Shown here one piece after another: positions 43,175 through 49,761 of a stretch of 50,786 bases of DNA. Position 1 is the first letter of the stretch; every line of letters starts with the position of its first letter. The notes under the pieces are model-generated. The model was not told the DNA's origin. It made no database searches and was given only the letters and a program-made list of their open reading frames with translations. A program made the translations under genes and the position numbers. Source of the stretch: JBCBTJ01 sp039818665 (GTDB taxonomy: Bacteria; Pseudomonadota; Alphaproteobacteria; Caulobacterales; Hyphomonadaceae); assembly GCA_039818665.1 (NCBI GenBank), contig JBCBTJ010000023.1, positions 1-50,786 of the forward strand. The letters are read 5' to 3'.

Positions 43175-45133
43175 GTGCGCGCCCGCATTCCGGGCTATGA
43201 CGCTCCCGTGGAAGTCGGACTCATCATTCTCGCCGTCGCGCTGTTGAGCGTGTGCGGCCTGCTTGCGGGGGCGGCGGGTCAAAAGATCGACGCGCCGATC
43301 CTGCTTGTCTTCCTCCTCGTCGGCATGCTCGCGGGGCGCGAAGGGCCCGGCGGCATCGAGATCGATGCGACGCAGACTGTGATCGTCTGGGCCTCCGCCG
43401 CGCTCGCGGCGATCCTTTTCGAAGGCGGCCTCCGAACGCGCTTTTCCGTGTTCAAGCTCGGCGCGCAGCCGGGCCTGCTTCTGGCCGTCGGGGGAACCGT
43501 CGCGACCGCCATGCTCGTCGCGCCGGCCGCGCGTTGGCTGTTCGGTCTGGATTGGGGCGCGGCCTTTTTGCTCGGCGCGATCGTCAGCGCCACCGACGCG
43601 GCGGCTGTGTTCGCGCTGGCGTCCACAGGCCTGAAAATGCCGGAGCGCGTCGCCGCGATCCTCGAGGTCGAGTCCGGCAACAACGACCCGATCGCGATAT
43701 TGCTTGTGATCGCCCTGTCGATCTCGCTCGCCGGGCAGCCGCTCTCGCCTTCGGGTTGGGTCGTGATGCTGATCCAGAAGCTGTCGCTCGGCGCCCTGAC
43801 GGGATTGGCGGTCGGCTACGCCGCGCCGAGAATCCTGAAGCGCGCCGGGCTCTGGGGCAGTTTGCGCTCGATCTTGGCCGCCTCCCTCGGCTTCGTCGCA
43901 TTCGGCTTCGCCGAAACGATCGGCGGCAGCGGCTTCCTCGCGATCTATCTCGCCGGGCTCACACTGGCCGCGCAGGCGCCTGACGAAGCCGATCGCGCCG
44001 CGGGGCTGCTGGACGGGGTCGCCTGGCTGGCTCAGACCGCGCTCTTCCTCTTGCTCGGCTTGTTGATCACGCCGTCGCATCTCGCCTCGGTGGCCGTCCC
44101 CGCGCTTGGCCTGTCCCTGGTCTTGATCCTTCTGGCGCGTCCGATCGCGGTGGTCGCCTCGCTCGCGCCGTTTTCCGTGCGGCTGCGAGACATGACGTTC
44201 ATTTCGTGGGTCGGGTTGCGAGGCGCCACGCCGGTCTTCCTTGGTCTCATTCCCGCGTCTTTGGGCGTGCCAAACGGCAATCTCTATCTCAGCGCGGCCG
44301 CGGTGGTGGTGCTTCTGTCGCTCGTGATCCAAGGATGGACGGCGCCGGTGGTCGGCCGCGCGCTCAATCTGTCGGGCGACGCCGAGGCCCCGGTCGATCG
44401 CGGCGAGACCCTCGCCCGGGCCGGCGCGGTGGCGAGCGCCATCGGCGTCGGCGCATGGTTCACGATAGCGCTCAGTCCAAGCGCCGGCCTCGTGCTGGTC
44501 GATCCGGAAACGCCCGTCGAGCTTCAATCCGCGCTCGCCAATGATATTGAAACGCCCGGCGCGTTTCCCCCGGGGTTTTCGGACCTGCCGATTGAGACGC
44601 GCCGCCCTCTGTTCATCGAGACTTTGATGGTCGTGGCCGACAGCGCCAACCGCAAGGTTGAAGCGGATCTTGAGCGGGTTCAGTTCCTAAAAGCTCGGAT
44701 TGCGCGGGGCGACAGGCTGTCCTTGTCGGAGGATGCGGAGATCGACGCGATCGCGCGGCGGTACGGCCGCCCCTTGGCGTCGATCGACCAACTGGCCGAG
44801 TCGATCGGTCCCGTCCCGTCCCGGCTCGCCGTCGCGCAAGCGGCGATCGCCACGGGCTGGGGCGCGTCGCGGGGCGCGGTCGAATCCAACGCCGTTTTCG
44901 GGCTGGGTCTGTCGCGAGGCTATCCGGATCTTGTGAGCGCCGCCGACGATCTGGTCCGCCTATATGCGCGCCACGCCGATTTCGGAGACTTCCGGCGATT
45001 GCGGGCCGAAGCCGCGGCGAGCGGATCCCCGCCCGCCGCAGAGGACTTGGCGGATGCGGTCGGGCCGTTCGCCGCCGATTCCGACGCGTATGTGGGGCAA
45101 TTGCGATTGGTGCTGCTCAGCATCGATCGCTAG
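43175..45133 (+). CDS. CPA1-type cation/proton antiporter fused to a Bax-like glucosaminidase domain
   Basis: One uninterrupted frame of 652 codons. Residues 12-395 are a CPA1 (NhaP/CvrA-like) antiporter with about 12 helices, the motif LEVESGNNDPIAILL (163-177) containing the Asn-Asp pair, and FISWVGLRGATPVFLGLIP. After a short cytoplasmic stretch, an extra hydrophobic segment (413-435) would carry the chain to the periplasm. Residues about 465-650 match the E. coli Bax/FlgJ-type glucosaminidase fold (RRPLFIETLMVVADSANRKV, PSRLAVAQAAIATGWGASRGA, NAVFGLGLSRGYPDLV, AYVGQLRLVLL). The catalytic Glu expected in QAAxESGWG is Ala559, so wall hydrolysis is unlikely. The start is GTG at 43175 or GTG at 43208; neither has a strong ribosome site. 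Confidence 0.87.
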   Translation: MRARIPGYDAPVEVGLIILAVALLSVCGLLAGAAGQKIDAPILLVFLLVGMLAGREGPGGIEIDATQTVIVWASAALAAILFEGGLRTRFSVFKLGAQPGLLLAVGGTVATAMLVAPAARWLFGLDWGAAFLLGAIVSATDAAAVFALASTGLKMPERVAAILEVESGNNDPIAILLVIALSISLAGQPLSPSGWVVMLIQKLSLGALTGLAVGYAAPRILKRAGLWGSLRSILAASLGFVAFGFAETIGGSGFLAIYLAGLTLAAQAPDEADRAAGLLDGVAWLAQTALFLLLGLLITPSHLASVAVPALGLSLVLILLARPIAVVASLAPFSVRLRDMTFISWVGLRGATPVFLGLIPASLGVPNGNLYLSAAAVVVLLSLVIQGWTAPVVGRALNLSGDAEAPVDRGETLARAGAVASAIGVGAWFTIALSPSAGLVLVDPETPVELQSALANDIETPGAFPPGFSDLPIETRRPLFIETLMVVADSANRKVEADLERVQFLKARIARGDRLSLSEDAEIDAIARRYGRPLASIDQLAESIGPVPSRLAVAQAAIATGWGASRGAVESNAVFGLGLSRGYPDLVSAADDLVRLYARHADFGDFRRLRAEAAASGSPPAAEDLADAVGPFAADSDAYVGQLRLVLLSIDR

Positions 45134-45228
45134 CCGACCCTCGCTGCGCGCGACGCCCCCCTCCCCCCAAGCGACCGCGCCGGCGCGGCGCACGCCGGAA
45201 ACAGCCCCGAACAAACCAGTGGAGACGC

Positions 45229-45645
45229 CTAGTGGTGCGCCGACACGGCCCGGGCGAGTTCGCCCGTTTCCTGCAGCGGAGCGGCCGTTGAGACATCGCC
45301 AAGGCTCAGCATGCCGACGAGGCGCCGGTTCTTGTCGATCACGGGCAGGCGGCGGATCTGTCGCTCCTCCATCAACTCCATGGCGTCGTCCAGGTCCTCG
45401 TCTTCCGTCGTGTAGACGATGCCGGACGTCATCACGTCCCGGGCGGTGCAAGAGGACAGATCGCTCTCTTCGGCGACCGCCCGGCAGGCGATGTCGCGGT
45501 CAGTCACCATGCCGATCAGGCGGTCGTTCTCACCGATGGGAACGGCCCCGATGTCCTGGTCGCGCATGAGTTTCGCGAGTTCGCAGACCGGCGTCGACGG
45601 GTCGCGCCATTCTGCGTTTTGGTGCATGGCCGATTTGACTTTCAT
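45229..45645 (-). CDS. CBS-domain-pair protein
   Basis: A 138-residue protein made only of two CBS motifs: ELAKLMRDQDIGAVPIGENDRLIGMVTDRDI and DAMELMEERQIRRLPVIDKNRRLVGMLSLGDV. CBS pairs bind adenosyl ligands (AMP, ATP, NAD) and act as energy or redox sensors. The ATG at 45645 follows AAGGAG at 7 bases. An FNR/FixK-type promoter upstream suggests induction under low oxygen. A PRC-barrel or BON partner is not adjacent. It is divergent from mnmA. Confidence 0.92.
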   Translation of the reverse strand: MKVKSAMHQNAEWRDPSTPVCELAKLMRDQDIGAVPIGENDRLIGMVTDRDIACRAVAEESDLSSCTARDVMTSGIVYTTEDEDLDDAMELMEERQIRRLPVIDKNRRLVGMLSLGDVSTAAPLQETGELARAVSAHH

Positions 45646-45674
45646 GGGTGCGCTCCTTCTGCTTTGGGTTGGGC

Positions 45675-45716
45675 AGTATCGCGCCTCAGGCGGGGTCACG
45701 CCTTGACTGGGGTCAA
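45675..45716 (-). promoter_or_regulatory. FNR/FixK-type class II promoter of the CBS-domain gene
   Basis: TTGAC-TGGG-GTCAA (45703-45716) is a perfect dyad matching the FNR/FixK consensus TTGA(C/T)-N4-(G/A)TCAA. On the minus strand GATACT (45680-45675) lies where the -10 should be if the box is centred near -41.5, which places the start near 45668, about 23 bases before the ATG. Confidence 0.65.
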
Positions 45717-45802
45717 GCGGGGCTGGCGGGCCGCCCGCGCCTGACCTATATCCCCGCCCCAACACCTGCGCCGGGCCTTGAACCCGGCTGGAGGAGACGA
45801 GA

Positions 45803-46984
45803 ATGACCACCTCCCCCGCCTATGACGGCGGCGTCAATTCGCTTGGCTTCGCCAAAGCCCCGGCCGACACGCGCGTCGTCGCCGCCATGTCCGGCGGGGT
45901 CGACAGCTCCGTCGTCGCCGCGATGCTGAAGGCCGAAGGCTATGACGTGATCGGCATCACGCTGCAGCTCTACGACCATGGCGCGGCGGTTCAAAAGAAA
46001 GGCGCCTGCTGCGCCGGCCAAGACATTCACGACGCGCGCAATGTCGCCGACCAAATCGGCGTTCCCCATTATGTGCTCGATTATGAAAGCCGCTTCCGCG
46101 AGCAAGTCATGGAGGACTTCGCGGACACCTATCTGGCGGGCTCTACCCCGATCCCGTGTATCCGATGCAACCAAACGGTGAAGTTCGCGGATCTGCTGGC
46201 GACAGCGAAAGACCTCGGCGCGGACTGTCTCGCGACCGGCCATTACATTCGCCGCGACCTCGGCCCGGCCGGCCCCGAGTTGCGCCAAGCCCATGACGAC
46301 ACCCGCGACCAATCCTACTTCCTGTTCGCCACCACGCGCGAACAGCTGGATTATCTGCGCTTCCCGCTCGGCGGCCTGCCGAAAACGGAAGTCCGCGCGC
46401 TTGCGGACAAATTCGCGCTCCCGGTGGCGGCGAAACCCGACAGCCAAGACATATGCTTCGTGCCTGAAGGCTCTTACGCGAAAGTCGTTGAGAAGCTGCG
46501 CCCCGGCGCGGGGCGCGGGGGCGAGATCGTCCATCTCGACGGCCGCGTGCTCGGCGAGCATGCCGGCGTCATCCACTACACGATCGGGCAACGCCGCGGC
46601 CTTGGCGTCGCGACGGGCGAACCCTTGTTTGTTGTGAAACTGGACCCCGCCGCCCGGCGCGTGATTGTCGGCCCGCGCGAAGCGCTGCTGACCGCCGGCC
46701 TCGCCATGGACGAGATCAACTGGCTCGGCGACGGAACAATTGAAGCCGCTTGCGAGTCGGGCGCGCCGGCCCTTGCGCGCGTGCGCTCGACGCGCCCGCC
46801 GACGCCCGTGCGCCTCGCTTGGGTCGACGGCGCGCCGGGCGTCCTCTTCGACGCGCCGGAGGAAGGCGTGGCGACGGGCCAGGCCTGCGTCCTCTATGCG
46901 CCGGACGGCGGCGGCCGCGTGCTCGGCGGCGGCTTCATCAAAGCGACGAAAAGCGCCTATTCCAGCGCGCACGAGGCCGCCTGA
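45803..46984 (+). CDS. mnmA: tRNA-specific 2-thiouridylase MnmA
   Basis: Introduces sulfur at wobble U34 of tRNA-Lys, Glu and Gln. The 393 residues have the PP-loop SGGVDSS (30-36), the catalytic Cys122 in PCIRCNQTVKF and the persulfide-forming Cys in DSQDICFVPEG, with GATGH-like SADCLATGHYIR and HYTIGQRRGLGV. All match MnmA. A nearby GGAGGAGA supports ATG 45803. It has an N-terminal extension of about 20 residues. Confidence 0.97.
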   Translation: MTTSPAYDGGVNSLGFAKAPADTRVVAAMSGGVDSSVVAAMLKAEGYDVIGITLQLYDHGAAVQKKGACCAGQDIHDARNVADQIGVPHYVLDYESRFREQVMEDFADTYLAGSTPIPCIRCNQTVKFADLLATAKDLGADCLATGHYIRRDLGPAGPELRQAHDDTRDQSYFLFATTREQLDYLRFPLGGLPKTEVRALADKFALPVAAKPDSQDICFVPEGSYAKVVEKLRPGAGRGGEIVHLDGRVLGEHAGVIHYTIGQRRGLGVATGEPLFVVKLDPAARRVIVGPREALLTAGLAMDEINWLGDGTIEAACESGAPALARVRSTRPPTPVRLAWVDGAPGVLFDAPEEGVATGQACVLYAPDGGGRVLGGGFIKATKSAYSSAHEAA

Positions 46985-47121
46985 CCCAGACCGGGACAGA
47001 ATCGCAAACGATCTGCAAACGCGTCAGCGAAAACCCGCGCTTGCGGTTGAGGCCGGTTTTAAAACCCCTCCGCTAAAGTCCGAGCATGGGACGAGAAACG
47101 TCCTGGACAGTGTTGGGATAG

Positions 47122-47406
47122 ATGATGACACAGCAGAATGCTCGGTCGCTCAGCGTTGTTGGCCCGGACGGTCAGACGCTGACGCTTGCAGACCTTCCCA
47201 AGCCCGGCATCAAACGCTGGGTGACGCGCCGCAAAGCCGAAGTGGTGGCCGCCGTGAACGGCGGATTGCTCTCCAAGGACGACGCCTTGAAGCGCTACGC
47301 GATCTCTGAAGAAGAGTTCGAAGGCTGGGAACGCCTCTACTCGCGCCATGGCGCGAAAGGCCTTCGCGCGACGCGCCTGCAGCAGTACCGCCGCATCCAG
47401 CATTAA
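47122..47406 (+). CDS. sciP: CtrA inhibitor SciP (DUF1153)
   Basis: Small helix-turn-helix protein that, in Caulobacter, binds CtrA and blocks its activation of flagellar and cell-cycle promoters. The 94 residues match the family throughout: LPKPGIKRWVTRRKAEVVAAV, LLSKDDALKRYAISEEEFEGW and LRATRLQQYRRIQ. Tandem ATGs occur at 47122 and 47125. The position just before the fliF-type gene is the Caulobacter arrangement. The 137-base gap from mnmA contains one GAATC (a CcrM-type GANTC site) but no clear CtrA box. Confidence 0.95.
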   Translation: MMTQQNARSLSVVGPDGQTLTLADLPKPGIKRWVTRRKAEVVAAVNGGLLSKDDALKRYAISEEEFEGWERLYSRHGAKGLRATRLQQYRRIQH

Positions 47407-47418
47407 ACCGGCGTTTAC
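47403..47418 (+). promoter_or_regulatory. CtrA-like binding site before the fliF-type gene
   Basis: TTAA-N7-TTTAC, one mismatch from the CtrA consensus TTAA-N7-TTAAC, overlaps the sciP stop and lies 56 bases upstream of the fliF-type start. It fits CtrA activation of the flagellar operon. Confidence 0.55.
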
Positions 47419-47427
47419 AGGCCGCCT

Positions 47428-47435
47428 TTAACCAT
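47428..47435 (+). promoter_or_regulatory. CtrA half-site TTAACCAT
   Basis: TTAACCAT is a recognised CtrA half-site form and sits 10 bases after the fuller CtrA-like box and about 38 bases before the fliF-type start. A GC hairpin (arms GCGGAG and CTCCGC, 47444-47459) follows immediately before the ribosome site. Confidence 0.45.
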
Positions 47436-47473
47436 GCTCGCACGCGGAGCCCCCTCCGCATGTGGAGAGCGTG

Positions 47474-48100
47474 GTGACTGAGCCGAACACGGCGAACGAC
47501 GAAACACTGCGAAAGCTGGCGATCGCCGCTTTCGCTTTGGCCGTTTGCATCGCAGGGTGGCGAGCGGCCTCCCTGTCCGCAGAGGCGCCTGCGCCCTCGG
47601 CTGATCCGCTTGTCTCAATCCTCGAAACTGTCTCCGGCGCCGGCAAAACCAGGCTGTCCATCAGCGAAAACGCCAATGGCGGCCGGACTTTCCTCGTCCT
47701 CATCGACGAGCCCGGCGCGCCGGCGGACGCGATCGACGCGCGCATTGAGAGTCTGCTGCGCGCCGCCGCCGGATTGAACCCCGAAGCGGGCGACCGCCTG
47801 GAGCTCCAACGCTTCCCCTTCGCCGCGGGCGCGTCCAGCCATGCATCGGCGGCCGATTTGATCGAAGTCGCCGGACTTGTCCTGCTCGCCGGCCTCGCGG
47901 GTTTCATCGCCTTCGCGGCGCCGCGGCGGCGGCCCGACGCGGAAGAACCGGCGCGCGCCGCGCTCGCCGCCGCGGAGGTCCTAGAGCCGGCCCGGCCCCC
48001 GTCCGTCGTCGATCTCGCCGCCGAGGCCGCAGCGCGCGACCCGAAGCGAGCAGCGCAGGTCATCCGGGCGTGGATGCGCGGCGAGGGAGGCGCGGCATGA
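47474..48100 (+). CDS. fliF: Minimal FliF-like MS-ring protein
   Basis: A 208-residue protein in the fliF position. Residues 14-33 are TM1; 45-117 resemble the last ring-building motif of FliF (DPLVSILETVSGAGKTRLSI, then RTFLVLIDEP ... IESLLRAAAGLNPEAGDRLEL), the RBM3 fold without its beta-collar insertion; 128-149 are TM2; 178-203 (SVVDLAAEAAARDPKRAAQVIRAW) match the C-terminal FliG-binding segment. FliF is normally about 530-560 residues, so RBM1, RBM2 and the collar are missing. There is no room upstream for the rest, because sciP ends 67 bases before. The start is GTG 47474, with GGAG 6 bases upstream. fliG overlaps by 4 bases. The FliF assignment rests on domain order and context. Confidence 0.78.
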   Translation: MTEPNTANDETLRKLAIAAFALAVCIAGWRAASLSAEAPAPSADPLVSILETVSGAGKTRLSISENANGGRTFLVLIDEPGAPADAIDARIESLLRAAAGLNPEAGDRLELQRFPFAAGASSHASAADLIEVAGLVLLAGLAGFIAFAAPRRRPDAEEPARAALAAAEVLEPARPPSVVDLAAEAAARDPKRAAQVIRAWMRGEGGAA

Positions 48101-49023
48101 CGGCGGTCGTCATTGCAGAACGGCGCGCCGCTCCGGCCGGGTTGGACAAGTCCGCCCGCCTGATGCAGGCGCTCGGCGCGCGGTCGGCTGCGATTTGGTC
48201 TGAGCTGACGCCCGACGAAGCCGACGAACTCAGCCAAGCCATGGCTCGGCTCGACGATGGAACGCCCAACGCCGCCGCCGCTGGCGCCTTCCTTGAAGCG
48301 CAAGGGCCGGAACCCGCATCGCGGACCGAACCGCCGTCGGCTTGGGACCGGCTTTCGGCCCTCGACGCCGCCGCGCTCGCCAGGCTTTTGGCGGGCGAGA
48401 GCGCCGAGGTCGTCGCCGTGATCTTGGCCCATCTCGACCCGGCCGCCGCCGCGCGCGCCCTGCGCCTCATGCCCTCGGAACGGGCCATGGCCGGATTAAC
48501 CCGACTGCTCGCCCTGCAATCACCCCGCCCTTCCGCCGTCGCCGCGTTGGAGGCGGCGCTGCGCGCCCGACTCGACGAATTGGGCTCCGAAGCGCCGGAT
48601 CCGGGGCAAACGCGCGTCGCCCGGATCTTCGACCAGCTGGACTCTCGCTCAGAGAACACGTTCCTCGCGGCGTTGGACAACGCCGAGCCCGGCGCCGGCG
48701 GGCGCGTGCGCGCGCTGATGTTTACATTTGAGGACCTCGCCGCGCTCGACCCGGCCGGTCTGCAAACGCTGCTCGCGGCCGTCGACCGCAGCCAGCTGGC
48801 CCTGGCGCTCAAAGCCGCTCGACCGCGAACGCTGGACGCGTTCTTCAGGAACATGACCGCCCGCGCGCGTGACGCGCTTAAGGAGGACATGGCCGCGCTC
48901 GGCGCCGTGCGTCGCGCCGACGTGGAAGCGGCCCGGTCCGAACTCGCCGCGCTCGCCCGCCGCCTGATCGAATGCGGCGATATCCGGCCGTCGGGCGATT
49001 TGGCGGACGATTTGGTCGAATGA
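48097..49023 (+). CDS. fliG: Flagellar motor switch protein FliG, atypical middle domain
   Basis: Rotor protein that connects the MS ring to the C ring and receives torque from the stator. Of 308 residues, the N-terminal domain (LDKSARLMQALGARSAAIWSELTPDEADELSQAMARL) should bind the FliF tail. The C-terminal domain is clear: RVRALMFTFEDLAALDPAGLQTLLAAVD and LALALKAARPRTLDAFFRNM; the torque-helix charges Lys, Arg, Glu-Asp and Arg are kept. The middle-domain EHPQ motif that contacts FliM is replaced by ESAE (GESAEVVAVILAHL), and the usual Gly-Gly linker is absent. The ATG at 48097 has GGAGG 7 bases upstream. Confidence 0.88.
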   Translation: MTAVVIAERRAAPAGLDKSARLMQALGARSAAIWSELTPDEADELSQAMARLDDGTPNAAAAGAFLEAQGPEPASRTEPPSAWDRLSALDAAALARLLAGESAEVVAVILAHLDPAAAARALRLMPSERAMAGLTRLLALQSPRPSAVAALEAALRARLDELGSEAPDPGQTRVARIFDQLDSRSENTFLAALDNAEPGAGGRVRALMFTFEDLAALDPAGLQTLLAAVDRSQLALALKAARPRTLDAFFRNMTARARDALKEDMAALGAVRRADVEAARSELAALARRLIECGDIRPSGDLADDLVE

Positions 49024-49412
49024 CGAAACGCGCCCTCACCTCTTATGCGCCCTTTGAGTTCAAGAGCGACTTTCAACCGGGCTGGATCGGCGACGATGTT
49101 ACACTGCCCGTCCGCGAGTTCGCCGCCCAGCTCGAACAAGCTCGCCAAGCGGGCATGGAGGCGGCCGCGCTGGCGGCGCAAAGGAGCGACGCCGATAAGC
49201 TCGACAAACTCGCCGAAAACCTCGCCGCCTCGCTGCGTGATCTCAAAATGCTGGCAAAGCTTTTGGAGAGCGCTGCGCTTGACGAAGCCGAGCGCGAGAC
49301 GTCCCGCGGCTTGATCGAACGCGCGGCGCAGTCGATCATTGACGGGCAAGGTGATTTGTTCGCAGCGCAACCCGGCGCCGCCGCCCTCCTATCAGAAGAG
49401 ACCGAGACATGA
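49020..49412 (+). CDS. fliH: Short FliH/FlbE-like flagellar protein
   Basis: A 130-residue protein in the place of FlbE/FliH, the regulator of the export ATPase FliI. The N-terminus APFEFKSDFQPGW has the aromatic-Phe pattern that binds FliN in FliH proteins. A long Ala/Leu/Glu helix follows (residues 30-105: EFAAQLEQARQAGMEAAALAAQ and ENLAASLRDLKMLAKLLES). The globular C-terminal domain that binds FliI seems missing or unrecognisable. It overlaps fliG and fliN by 4 bases each. Assignment depends largely on position. Confidence 0.6.
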   Translation: MTKRALTSYAPFEFKSDFQPGWIGDDVTLPVREFAAQLEQARQAGMEAAALAAQRSDADKLDKLAENLAASLRDLKMLAKLLESAALDEAERETSRGLIERAAQSIIDGQGDLFAAQPGAAALLSEETET

Positions 49413-49669
49413 CCCTGCCCGCCAATCCGGCGCTCGCGAAGAGACTGATGGACGTGCCCGTACGGGTCGACGTGGTATTGGGCGAGGCCCGCATGCCGAT
49501 CGAGGATCTCATGGCCCTCACCCCGGGCGATGTCGTCGTGCTCGATCGCGACGCCGGCGATCCGATTGACATCTATGTCTCCGACCGCCTGATGGCGCGC
49601 GGCCGTTTGATCGTCGCCGATGGGCAATTGGGCGTTACGTTGGCGGAGATCGTCGACGCGCCGGCCTAG
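49409..49669 (+). CDS. fliN: Flagellar motor switch protein FliN
   Basis: An 86-residue C-ring subunit made of a single SpoA domain: LMDVPVRVDVVLGEARMPIEDLMALTPGDVVVLDRDAGDPIDIYVSDRL followed by RGRLIVADGQLGVTLAEIVD. It is shorter than many FliN proteins because the N-terminal extension is almost absent. The stop-start overlap with fliH indicates translational coupling. FliM is not encoded here. Confidence 0.93.
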   Translation: MTLPANPALAKRLMDVPVRVDVVLGEARMPIEDLMALTPGDVVVLDRDAGDPIDIYVSDRLMARGRLIVADGQLGVTLAEIVDAPA

Positions 49670-49722
49670 CCGCGCCGGATCGACGATCCCTAACGCCAAA
49701 AAGGAATCTGTTAACCAATACG

Positions 49723-49752
49723 GGTCAAGAGTTGACCTCCGAGAGTGGAGGT
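49723..49752. promoter_or_regulatory. Inverted repeat and ribosome-site hairpin before flhF
   Basis: GGTCAA-GAG-TTGACC (49723-49737) is a perfect dyad. It overlaps a second inverted repeat, ACCTCC-GAGAGT-GGAGGT (49735-49752), whose right arm contains the flhF Shine-Dalgarno GGAGG. Upstream are GAATC (49704-49708) and TTAACCA (49711-49717), a GANTC site and a CtrA-type half-site. Transcription and translation control of flhF are both plausible. Confidence 0.45.
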
Positions 49753-49761
49753 TCCGCGCCC

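Noticed and set aside
47462..47473. Earlier GTG starts of the fliF-type gene (47462, 47471)
   Set aside because: The GGAG at 47464-47467 is correctly spaced only for GTG 47474.
49723..49737. FNR/FixK box upstream of flhF
   Set aside because: The dyad GGTCAA-N3-TTGACC has the half-sites in the everted order and a 3-base spacer, unlike TTGAC-N4-GTCAA.
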